A stretch of 64,000 nucleotides of DNA from contig JADNRY010000177.1 in the NCBI GenBank assembly GCA_015501585.1, positions 62,001 to 126,000 on the forward strand, in the 5' to 3' direction. Position 1 is the first letter of the stretch. Every line of letters begins with the position of its first letter. The notes under the pieces were generated by a model. The model was not told the origin of the DNA. It was given only the letters and a program-made list of their open reading frames with translations, and ran no database searches. This document shows, one piece after another, positions 1 to 9,838 of this stretch. A program made the position numbers and the translations under genes. This DNA is from Rhodocollybia butyracea (taxonomy: Eukaryota > Basidiomycota > Agaricomycetes > Agaricales > Omphalotaceae).

Positions 1-1522
1 TTTTAAGCCTACTCAGCTTTCTAAGGAACAGGTTGCTACTGTTCGTGCCGCTGAGAACACCCTCACTCCTGCTCAACGTGAGCTTGTGCAGAAGAGGAAC
101 GCCATGGTTAGTAGAACTACGGCTCCACACCATTCCTCTCCTACTCCGGCTCCCAGTCCTTCCTATGTAGCCAAAGGGAAATTCGTTGACAATAACAACG
201 AGATAAGTGACTCTGAGCTTAACATTGAAGCGCAGAAAGCTGATGGCTCGAATGCCATTCGGAAGGCTAGTTTAGCCTCTTCCGAGTCTGATCACAAGGA
301 TCAGAAAAATTTCCGAAAGAGGAGAAACAGCTCACAGAAAGCAAAGGCCTGTAAGGCTAAATTGGCCGCTCACTCGGACAGTGAGAGCTTGTCAGATAAT
401 GAGCCTGTGATTGCTAAAGCTAAGGAAATTAAGAAGTCAGATAAAATTTCTTCAAAGCAAGCATTGAAAGACATGCTTAAACCGATTTCCTCCGAGTACC
501 AGAAAAGGATTAAGGAAGTCGTTAGTGGTAGGGCTGATACACCTTCTCTGCGTCACGGTAGGGGTGTCTCGGGCCAGCCATCTGACCGACTGCCAATCAA
601 TGATGTTCTGGCAAAGACAATGAGGTTAAAATCAACTTCTCATAAATATGAGAGTACAGACTCTGATTCTGAATCGGATGCATCTCCTTCTACTCCTAAG
701 TTGGGTTCAGACAGTGAGGACTCACCACCATCAGACTCTAGCGGAGATAGCTCCAACTCGGATTCAGATACCTCCTCTGGAAGCTCCGGGAGCTTGAGGA
801 GAGGCCGGTGGCACAACCGCTGCAAGTCCAAGACCACTAGGTCCAATCGGTGTAAGTCGAAGAAGCATAAATCCAAAAAGGTGAAACACAATGTGAAACC
901 AATTTCCCCATCTCCGTATAAGGGAGAACCTGATGCGGATGAGTACCAGCACTTTATGATGCAGTGCACTGCGTACTGCAAAGCCGGGAGGATTCCGAAA
1001 GATGAACAAGTCTTTTACATATCCAATTTCTTGGAAGGGAATGCTTTGAAATTTTTCATTCAGAAAGTAGTGAAAAATCATAGTAAATGGACCTTGTCCA
1101 AGTTCTTCAAGGGCTTGTTTAACTACTGTTTCCCATTGGACTACTGCAAACAACAACACCAGAAGCTACGCCGTTGTTATCAGAATGGCCGTAGAGTTTC
1201 TGAATATATTCATGAGCTCAAAAATCTATTATATTTTGTTGGCGAAATCAGTGAACATGAAAAGGTTGTAAAACTTTGGGATGGACTTAGCAGTCATATC
1301 CGATACGAGCTTCAGCGCAGTAAGCTGAGCAAAGACATTCATTCATGGAAAAAAGATAGCTCATGAAGCTGAATTGATTGAACTTGCTGATCTGGAAAAT
1401 CACATTAACTCTAATTCAGCGCCAAAGAAGGGCTCGAAATCAAGTTACCAGAATTATCAGCGTTCTGGCGGTGACAACAGTCAGCGTAAATCTAAGAATT
1501 TTGTTAAGTTCAAGGAGAATTG
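1..1522 (+). mobile_element. Element A fragment: Ty3/Gypsy Gag coding region, cut at the window edge
   Basis: The open frame to 1366 encodes a Lys/Ser-rich N-terminal region, an acidic Ser/Asp stretch, then a retrotransposon Gag capsid-like domain at about 890-1360 (motifs SPYKGEPDADEYQHFMMQC and YCKQQHQKLRRCYQNGRRVS). The sequence matches the reverse complement of 24208-25729 with no difference I could find (coordinate sum 25730). At 1366 the frame ends after a run of six A; the coding sense continues in another frame (AHEAELIELADLENH) up to 1522. There homology to the second copy stops abruptly and element B begins. The 5' end lies outside the window. Confidence 0.85.
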
Positions 1523-2900
1523 AATGAACATTATCATAAAAACCAACCATTGGTTGATGTTGGTATTCCTACACAAGGAATACAAACGAAAACGATAGCG
1601 CCATCAGCACCGAGAACGGTACACATGGTGCAAACACAGACAACAACGCAAGTCGTTTGTCAACAAAACACGCAAGGACCTGGTCCAAGCACAATGGTAC
1701 TACATACAGTAGTACCACCCGCACAACAACAGTTACCTCCGGTAACTTTTACACAGCAAGTACAAACAGTACCCGCTAAAATGAAGGCTCCTGTAAAGAA
1801 AGAGCCAATTACTATGGTGATCCCACCAGTAACAATACAACAAGCAGTACCACAAACAGTAGTACTACCAACACTGCCAGCTATGATAGTACAGGCATTG
1901 CCAATAGTAGTACCGACAACGGTACCATTGATAAATGAAGTACAGAATAATACTGCACTGACAGAAATAAGATCGCCTAGTATGCCGCTCCCAAACGGGA
2001 TAGCGAGCAATTGGGAAAGTCGCGTAGTGATTCAGAGACAACATAACTATAGTCTCAGAACATCCGGTATGATACTGGATGCACTCCCTGACCAGATGGT
2101 AGGATTCAACGACGACGGCATCCCCGTTGACAAACTAACTACTCCACGAGAAGTTTGGGATTGGGAGTATTATAATACTTCCTCACAGAACGCTCAATTG
2201 TCGCAACCCTACAAGGGTGGCAGAGTTAGGTATGTGATGAATCATCAGATGATAACGACAAGGAGTCCGATTCTGACTCCTCATCTAACAATTCCTGGGT
2301 GAATTATATAATTCAACCACAGGCAAATCTTAGTAAATCACAACAGCATAAGCTGCGACAAAAACTTGCAGCTAAACTGCGAGAGAAACAGGGGATGACA
2401 AATGTTGTGCCTGATGGAAACACCAGGTACACAGAGTGTATTGACGTATGGTACGTCATGCAGTGGGGAAACCCGTCACAACTACAGACGGAGCTAAGAA
2501 TATCAAGCTCCCAACGCCTGAGACATACAATGGTACGCCAGACGTAGAGATTTTCGAGAGATGGTTAGCCATCCTTCTCAGATGGATGGCTGTAAATTGC
2601 TATTGTGGTAAAGACCACGATAAAACATGCCTCCAGGTATTGGGGTTATTTCTCAAGGACAAAGCCCTTGATTGGTACAACGACAAAGTTGATGGACCTC
2701 ATAGGATCACAATATCCTGGAAATTTGACAGCGATAGTAAATATCGGGGAGTCGAAGCGTTTATGATATTCAACTCCGGATACACAATAGAGGCATTAAG
2801 CCCCTTGTTTGTTCGCATAGCAAACATAAAAGCTCATCAGCATTCACTACAGCTAGGAACTGTAGGAAGTAAAGCCAAATTCAATTTTGGCACGAGGGTA
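1523..2900 (+). pseudogene. Element B: degenerate chromovirus Gag region
   Basis: Open frames at 1520-2302 and 2299-2547 encode a Gln/Pro/Thr/Val-rich low-complexity region, followed from about 2490 by a Gag core (LPTPETYNGTPDVEIFERWL, then LGLFLKDKALDWYNDKVDG). The Gag core runs straight into a protease-like sequence at about 2705. The C-terminal half of Gag and the zinc knuckle expected in agaricomycete chromoviruses are therefore missing, which implies an internal deletion. The frame changes at about 2300 and 2500 also indicate decay. The 5' junction at 1522/1523 is a break with element A, not a natural start. Confidence 0.7.
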
Positions 2901-3044
2901 AATACCTCCTATGGAGGTATTGATGAAAAAGTATACTTCGACATTATAAATGTCGATAGATATGATGCGATCCTAGGAACACAATTCATGCGTAAGCATG
3001 GAATACAACTCGACTTTGTTACATCCTTATCAAAGGAAAGGTAG
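2705..3044 (+). pseudogene. Element B: retropepsin-like aspartic protease relic
   Basis: In the frame 2448-3044, residues about 88-198 resemble the protease that precedes RT in agaricomycete Ty3/Gypsy elements: a FNSGYTIEALSP motif at residues 108-119 and the C-terminal YDAILGTQFMRKHGIQLDF. The catalytic Asp-Ser-Gly is Asn-Ser-Gly here (codon AAC, residue 109), so the enzyme should be dead even before the frame is lost at 3044. Similarity continues briefly in another frame (MGEDAIWVFT, from 3059) to the insertion at 3158. Confidence 0.65.
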
Positions 3045-3157
3045 CACCATATCTTTCCATGGGGGAGGACGCTATTTGGGTATTTACGTGTAGGTATGCG
3101 AAAGGTGCTATAAAACAACCTAACAAAAACACTACCGCATCTAACCAGACTATCGAT

Positions 3158-4844
3158 ATGTAAGGGAGCAAGGGCGGGTTGTCAGAGATTCCCCGAGGGA
3201 AAGCTTTGTAATATCGGATGTACGCGCGCGACTGCTCCAGGTTCAAGACTGTAGCGCTAACGTGGGTAACTAAGCTTAGACAACTCTTAGAACTAAGTCG
3301 AGAGAAGCCTAGTTGGGGTGTACGAGTGTACGAGGGAACCAGGTGTGTATGTCCAAATCAATTAACCAAAACCAAAACCAATACAACGAAACTAAGATTC
3401 TCCTAGGCAAACTCTGGCTCTAGCTAGAATAGTAATCTCGAGGTTTGTCAACAACCCTAGGCAAACTCTGGCACTAGCTGCTGTGACGCCGTAAAGTCCT
3501 CGACCAAACTCTGGGCCAAGCTACGATATTGTGAGTGAACTTAATCACTAGGAACTTGTACCACAATCTTAGTGGCTTGTCTAACTTCGTGAAGAAGTCA
3601 ACTAAGGAACCCTCACTCTGGAGCTGAATAATCCCTTACTAGAAGCTGTCCCCTCTAAGGAAGCAACTAGATTTGAGTCGATCTGGAGTTCGAGAGAACT
3701 CTACACACTTAAATTCGATCAAGATATAAATGGGCTTTGCGAAGCGCGTGAAGTTTATTACTTTCTTAAGATAACCAAGTCAGGAGGCGTCACGCTACTG
3801 ATCCCGTGGGGACGTTCTACGGAGCACTGGTCTTAGCAGTCAAGTCGAGGGCAAGAAACTTGTCTTATTGAATAAATATATCTGGCTTATATACCAAGTA
3901 GAGAGAGTTTAATACGAAAAATAGATGAAACAGATATGGAGAGAGACGGAAAGAGAGTGGAACAGAGGAATCTAGCTCGGAAAGGAAACTCCAGCCTATA
4001 TATGGTACACACGATAAAGAAATAGTCCATTCTTGGGTATATATCAGAGGTAAAATATGATTTCATGAGGATTAACATAGTTTTAGAGTGTTTTGATCCG
4101 AGCGAGGTTTCTCCGATTACTCCACAATTCTCCGGGGTCAGGAGTACCTTTGCGCTTCATGATCACTTGCCGCCCGGTTTCCCTTGGGTGAGTTTCATTC
4201 TATTCCTTGGATAGTTCTGTCCATCCTGAGTGTGATTAACATTCTCTCGAGAAGACCTGTTATCTAGCTTTCCAACGACACCACTTATGATAATCTCGAG
4301 CAACTGCGCTGAGTATGTACAAGTGATTCCCGATAGTCGGCTTTAACGGATAAGACCTTCCATGTATGATTTCTAAGATCAAATGTTTCGATTTGCCAAG
4401 GCTATCCCGGCGCGTAGCTTTCCGTAGGACCGTTAAGCATGTTTCTACCGTCCTCATGGTTGCGACCGGTGCCGCGAATAGATCTTTACGGTTTTCCTCG
4501 GGATCGTTCTGGTCCATTGTTACGGACTGTAAAGTCCACATCTTAACATAGCTCGTTGGGGGTCTTAGTGCAAGGGATGCCCTCGAGTAACGCGTCGGCC
4601 TAGTACTTATCCCGCTTCGAGATGTCCTGTAGTTTAGAGAGTCTACACTCTTTGGGTATAACTAGATTGACGATCTAGCGTTACATCTCCGGGCAGCCCA
4701 GGTATCCTTGCTAGCTTGGCTCTAGGCTACGCTTGTGGGTGTACCTTCACGGCTCGCTGAGTATTATTGTTAAGTTCTTTGCCTCGGCAACAGCTATCAC
4801 GCTCGGGCTCCGTATAACTCTCTTATTGCATTGTATAACATGTA
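3158..4844. mobile_element. Non-coding insertion of about 1.68 kb between protease and RT of element B
   Basis: No convincing protein is encoded here on either strand. The segment is bracketed by ATGTA at 3158-3162 and 4840-4844, compatible with a 5-bp target duplication. It also starts TG (3159) and ends CA (4840), as an LTR would, but those termini and the duplication are not mutually consistent. Removing one ATGTA and the insert leaves the interrupted frame open for about 34 further codons. Inside are three diverged copies of a CAAACTCTGG-containing repeat (about 3403, 3460, 3505). A solo LTR or non-autonomous retroelement is likely; the class is unproven. Confidence 0.4.
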
Positions 4845-5039
4845 CAAAGTGTCAAAATGTACGGTTACACGCCTTAGGCCAATTTTAGGCCTAATAACGC
4901 AATGGAATTTGCGCGCCGAACTGCAATGAAAAAGGAAACCCTTAATGGGAAATTCCGAAGAATGGAAACGCAAACTAGTAAAGAGTGACTAGCTGCAGTT
5001 TCAACTTCAAAGAAGTCGAAAAATAACAAAATTCCAATA

Positions 5040-5945
5040 GTGGAAATCGAGACGATAGTGGACGAAGAACATCTTTGTTCAGAATTACAATGCTCCGCAA
5101 GAAGCTTTCCGCACCATTTCCCAGTAATACTGGAGAAATATAATGAAAATGATTCATCACAAACACCGAAAACAACTATGTTATCGGCAGAAGACCTCGA
5201 CAATTATGTCGAAGTCTTACAAGAAATATCTCATGAAATGTTTCCTGAGAGTGTGCGTAAACAAGTTAAGCTTAGAGCTCAACGAGAAAAGGAGAAGGAC
5301 AATCCTCCTGAATCCAAACCCAAATCAGGGGACAAGGAATTCAAGGCAGTTCAAGAGGACAGCCCAATAGACTTCTGCTCACTACAAAAGCAAGGACCAT
5401 TTACGGATGATCAAATACCGATGCTCCACGCAATGATAATCGATGAGTATAAAGATATACTCGGGGGAGTACCAGAGGTACTCCCACCACTACGAGAAAT
5501 CAATCATCAAATTAAACTAATTGATGAACAACAGCGATATAATTATTATATGCCTAGGTGCCCAGATCACCTAAAAATGCAACTTACTGATAAAATCGGT
5601 AAATACACCAGATCAAACTGGTGGATACAGCAACCTGCTCCGCAGGCTGCACCTATGCTTTGTATTCGAAAGAAAAATGGTACACTACGTACCATTATTG
5701 ACTATCGTCAACGGAACAATAACACGGTAAAGGATGTCACTCCTTTCCCTGACCAGGATAACATCCGAACGGATGTAGCCAAACATAAGTATCGATCCAA
5801 GATCGATCTTAGTGATGCGTACAAACAAATTTGTACTGAAGCAGGCGATGTTTGGAAAACAGCATTTGCCTGCATCTTCGGGACATTCATCAGTAATGTC
5901 ATGATGATGGGGGATTGTAATGCCCAGCCACTTTTCAGCAAATGA
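5040..5945 (+). pseudogene. Element B: reverse transcriptase, N-terminal half
   Basis: The frame gives a linker, then RT fingers and palm: PMLCIRKKNGTLRTIIDYRQ at about residues 205-224, PFPDQDNIRTDVA, and motif A KIDLSDAYKQI carrying the first catalytic Asp. The layout KKNGTLR-DYR-DLSDAY is standard for chromovirus RT. The frame is lost at about 5945, just before motif C, where a duplicated segment begins. The linker upstream is rich in charged residues (REKEKDNPPESKPKSGDKEF). It continues the protease relic that lies before the 3158-4844 insertion. Confidence 0.8.
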
Positions 5946-6174
5946 TGACATTCATCTTTTGCGACGCTATCGGGAGATATGTACGCGCATATCTCGACGA
6001 TATCTTTGTCTTCAGTGATACACTAGAAGAACATGTTAAGCACATCGCCCCAGCCACTTTTCAGCAAATGATGACATTCATCTTTTGCAACGCTATCAGG
6101 AGATATGTACACGCATATCTCGACGATATCTTTGTCTTCAGTGATACACTAGAAGAACATGTTAAGCACATTGG
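5923..6174 (+). repeat. 126-bp tandem duplication carrying the RT YLDD catalytic motif
   Basis: Positions 5923-6048 and 6049-6174 are two copies of the same 126-bp (42-codon) unit. Each encodes MMTFIFC-AI-RYV-AYLDDIFVFSDTLEEHVKHI, so the catalytic YLDD box is present twice in one open frame (5942-6184). The internal differences are CG to CA at three sites and CG to TG near the end, all CpG transitions. Two catalytic boxes in tandem cannot form a working palm, so the element is dead at this point. Confidence 0.9.
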
Positions 6175-6184
6175 TGCCATATAA

Positions 6185-7342
6185 ATGGTTCTTGGACATG
6201 GATCGAGTGTATACTATGTAAGAGAGTATACCTACCGAGCTTTGAGGTCCTACCTTCGCGTAGACACTCATTATTAGTATTTAATTCCTCAAAAATGCGA
6301 ATTTTGATGGTTACTCACCATTGATCACTCCATGTACATCCTCCTGCCCACATATTGCCAAATATAACACCTGGAGGGCGTAGCTAGTATACCACACTAC
6401 TCAGATATGTACTCCTGACCTCAAGCCTTGAGAGGCCATGCCATTACTGAGCCCAACTTTGACTCAACACCACCTGTATGTAATGCATATATTTCCCTAT
6501 TTGGTCATACAGCTTTGACCTCCTCCGGCCTAGAGCAGGCAATTACAGCCTATTCTCTCCATAGAATGCTCTGATTTCGCTTCAGGCATATATATATTAT
6601 GCAGAGACCATGCCTGTACCACTAGTATATTAAACATCCCTACTTTTATTTCGATTTTTTACAACACAGCCACAGACCCAAACATCGAAGCAGTGCTACT
6701 ATTACACCATATACCTGCTTCAATTTCGCTTTAGGTACCTACTGTACATCTATAAACACTGTGTAGACTGCTATTAGGTAGAATACCCAAGCATAAACAA
6801 GCTTTTAGGCCGCTTTGCTGGCATTCTAAATATGGTAATAAAACAGCTTTGACCGCAGCTATCGCTGAAATTTCGCTTCAGGGACCTCTTGTGTGTGTGA
6901 AGATCCTATCTGCACTCTTACAGGGCAGAATATCCATGTACAAGCAGGCTTTTAGGCCGCTTTTACTGTTTTGATGGCATTACCCAATTTGGTAATGCTC
7001 AGCCAGCTTTGACCGAACATCATCTAGATTTTTCGATGCAATCCATCCCCTTATGGTGCCTAATCCACCTCGGAGTAGTGCTCAAATATTAATATATTAT
7101 ATATAGTCTTTTTTGGGCTAGCTACCATCCCAGAAATATCCATATTTGGCCTGTAAACCACCCATTTTCGTCCAGCCACCCAAATCTGCAATCGACGAGT
7201 CACATGACCTTATCAAATGCGTACCAGCTGACTACCGAGTTGATATTTTTATTCCCCCAGTACTGGCAGTACAGTAGCTTACTGGCCTTAGTAAATTATT
7301 CCCCAGAGTAACTACTGGGGGAATTAAAATGTTGGACCTGCA
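6185..7342. other. Non-coding segment replacing the RT thumb/connection; foldback-type repeats
   Basis: About 95 codons of RT connection are missing between EEHVKHIGAI (6180) and VAQYTGP (about 7355). In their place is non-coding DNA. At about 6700-7020 it holds two or more diverged copies of a roughly 170-bp unit with the phrases TTTCGCTT, CTTTTAGGCCGCTTT and CAGCTTTGACC. Positions 7000-7225 are a diverged inverted copy of 22570-22800, and 7255-7320 resembles 22870-22930 in direct orientation. A 12-bp perfect inverted pair ATTCCCCCAGTA / TACTGGGGGAAT sits at 7251-7262 and 7313-7324. Confidence 0.6.
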
Positions 7343-8470
7343 TTGGGTGCAGATGTAGCCCAGTATACTGGACCACCGTCTATAATGACAAGGAACAATG
7401 TTCCTTTCGTATGGATGCCAGTCCATGAAACATGCTTTCAGCACATCAAAAGACTGGCAACCAAGACTCCAATACTGAAGCCTATAAATACTAATAAAGA
7501 CGAACCTATATGGGTCATCTGCGATGCGTCGGTATCCAGCATCGGATGCATGTACGGTCAAGGACCTACATGGCAACATTGTAGGCCTGCCGGCTTCATG
7601 TCCAGAAAGTTTACTGCAGTGCAGCATAACTATAGAGTTTTCAAAATAGAAACTCTAGCTATCCTCGAAGCTCTTCTCAAATGGGAAGATAAACTTCTTG
7701 GATATCAAATTCATGTGGTCACTGACCACAAAGCGTTAGAATTCTTTCTAACACAACAAAAATTGTCCAGTAGACAAGCTCGATGGATGGAATACCTATC
7801 CAGATTTGATTTTGATATACGCTATATCAAAGGAATAAACAACAAAGTAGCCGACGCATTGTCGTGCTACTATGAATCTGACGCAATTCATGAATATCAT
7901 GAACCGCATGAATATGTAAATGCGGATATACGCATTGACACAAATCTGGACAATCTTCCACAAGGAAGAGTCAAAGAATTGGCTAAGGAACACTTAGCCA
8001 ATATAAAATTAAGGTGCTCATCACGCCTGCGCAGTAAACAAACGGCGCAACATCCAATAGTTGAACGACGAGACAAAGAGGCTGCAGAAATGCAAGCCAA
8101 TGCAGAAACACAGGTACCAAAGGTACCAGTAATCCTCCCAAACAAGGAAGACATTAATGTCTTCCAATCAAGGCCTAGAGGTGTAGAACCTCTAACAATT
8201 CTACCTGAAAGGGATGAATTCATCGAAGAAGTCAAGCGGTTATATACTGATGACCCATTGTTCTGCAAGGTACTCAGTAACCCTGAGCACCATAAACCAT
8301 TCTCAGTAGAAAATGGTTTAATCTACACGAAAAATTGTGGCGGAGAAATAGTTCTCTGCATTCCGTCTGGCCGAGCGGCCAATGGAAAGAGCTTGCGAGG
8401 TATAATAGCCAAACAAGCTCACAAAGTAATTGGTCACTTCAGAGGACAACAAACTGCCGACTATGTTTGA
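7343..8470 (+). pseudogene. Element B: RNase H domain and start of integrase
   Basis: Residues about 5-50 are the end of the RT connection (KTPILKPIN). RNase H follows with its four acidic ligands visible: VICDASVSS (Asp 61), ETLAILEALLKWE, VVTDHKALEFF and NNKVADAL. ALSCYY stands where the family has ALSRYY, a CGN to TGN change. The integrase H2C2 zinc module begins at AHKVIGHFRGQQTADYV and is cut by a TGA at 8468-8470, where an Arg codon (CGA) is expected. The frame resumes as QWYWCPRVNG, so the stop looks like one CpG transition. Confidence 0.85.
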
Positions 8471-9213
8471 CAATGGTACTGGTGTCCACGGGTCAATGGC
8501 AACATTGAAGAATTCTGCTGTGAGACTTGCCAGCAAATTAAAACAAGCAATTGCAAACCAATAGGTTTGCTACATTTGCTTCCGATCCCCACGAAACCAT
8601 GGGAATCAATTGGCATGGACTTCATAGGTCCATTCCCAGAATCGCAAGGATATGATTACCTGTGGGTAGTCATTTGCAGGATGACTTCACGAGTACACCT
8701 TATACCCGTGAAAACAACGATAACTGCATCGCAATTATCATGGATCTTTGTAAAGGAGATCGTGAAATTACATGGACTACCTAAGTCCATCGTCTCAGAC
8801 AGAGACTCGAAATTCACGTCATGATGGTGGCGTGAAGTACACCACTTACTAGGAGCAAAGCTCCTAATGTCTACATCATTCCACCCCCAAATGGATGGAA
8901 TAACTGAACAAGTAAATCATTCAATTGGCCAAATCTTACGGTCAATGGTCAAAGCAGACCAAAAAGACTGGGTAGAAAAATGCCCAATATGGAATTCACA
9001 TTGAATTCCAGCGTAAACAAGAGCACAGGGTATGCTCCCTTCGAGGTAGATGGAGGGTACATGCCATCCATGGTTCACAAATACCCAAGCGATGCAAAAG
9101 TCTCCTTATCAAGGCAAGGGTAAAACAAACCTTCCATGCTAATAAGCACAGAAGGGATGAACCCAAAATTAAACTAAATGATTTAGTTTACCTATCGACA
9201 AAAAAACTTAAAT
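8471..9213 (+). pseudogene. Element B: integrase catalytic core, broken by several stops
   Basis: The H2C2 pair CETCQQIK lies at about 8524. The core starts at 8567 with Asp in SIGMDFIGPF, then VSDRDSKFTS. A TGA at 8822 interrupts the frame, and WREVHHLLGAKLL...FHPQMDGITEQVN follows. The spacing from the Asp of SDRD to the Glu of TEQ is 35 residues, the D-35-E rule of retroviral-type integrases. More stops and frameshifts follow at about 9000-9200. The domain is easy to recognise but cannot yield a full-length enzyme. Confidence 0.85.
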
Positions 9214-9639
9214 TTGCCAAGGGGGAGGGCTACCAAGCTCTTACCAAAATTCTTAGGACTGTACCTCATCATCGAGGTACACCCAGATTCGTCTAACTAC
9301 CGAATCGGATTGCCAACAGAGTTGGCAAAGCGTGGAAGACACAATAACTTCGAGGCGTCGCTAATACGCAAGCATCATCCTAATGATGATGCATTATTCC
9401 CTATGCGCTCTGTAGCAGAGCCATACGATTTCGGCAAACCATCCACAGTGGAATGGTTAGTCGATGAAATAATTGGACATCATTGGGATGGCCGAAAAAT
9501 ACTATTCCATATTAAATGGAATCTTGGTGATACCACCACAGAACCGTACACAATGTGTAAGGACCTAGTCGCTCTAGATAGATATCTAGAACTTCAAGGC
9601 GTCGACGACTGGCGACGACTTCCATGGACGACCGGTTAG
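9214..9639 (+). pseudogene. Element B: integrase C-terminal module and chromodomain
   Basis: The 141-aa frame begins with a GPY/F-like module (KLLPKFLGLYLIIEV; Leu replaces the usual Pro), then NNFEASLIRKHHPNDDALFP. A chromodomain follows at residues about 79-133 (WLVDEIIGHH, then ILFHIKWNLG, then YLELQGV), with the Trp in the hIKW strand typical of the fold. In chromoviruses this domain tethers integrase to marked chromatin and biases insertion. Its presence classifies element B as a chromovirus. The N-terminal boundary is arbitrary because the upstream frame is broken. Confidence 0.85.
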
Positions 9640-9788
9640 GTCTCCATTCCAATCAAAATATTCTATATAATAGAATCACACAGATACAACGGCATCTGCT
9701 TCTTTTAGTAAAAGATTGCCCTGACAATCACATTTGGTGGCTGTACCTTATGTACAACCACAATCGGGCAACACCTCATGTCGTGCCT

Positions 9789-9797
9789 ATAAAAAGG
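9789..9797 (+). promoter_or_regulatory. TATA-like box upstream of the element B accessory ORF
   Basis: TATAAAAAG lies about 50 bp before the first ATG (9839) of the accessory reading frame and 150 bp after the chromodomain stop. An internal promoter giving a short transcript for the accessory ORF is possible; this is inference from one motif. Confidence 0.25.
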
Positions 9798-9838
9798 GAA
9801 AGAAAATTTTATCTTTCCCAACTTACTCTTTCACCATC

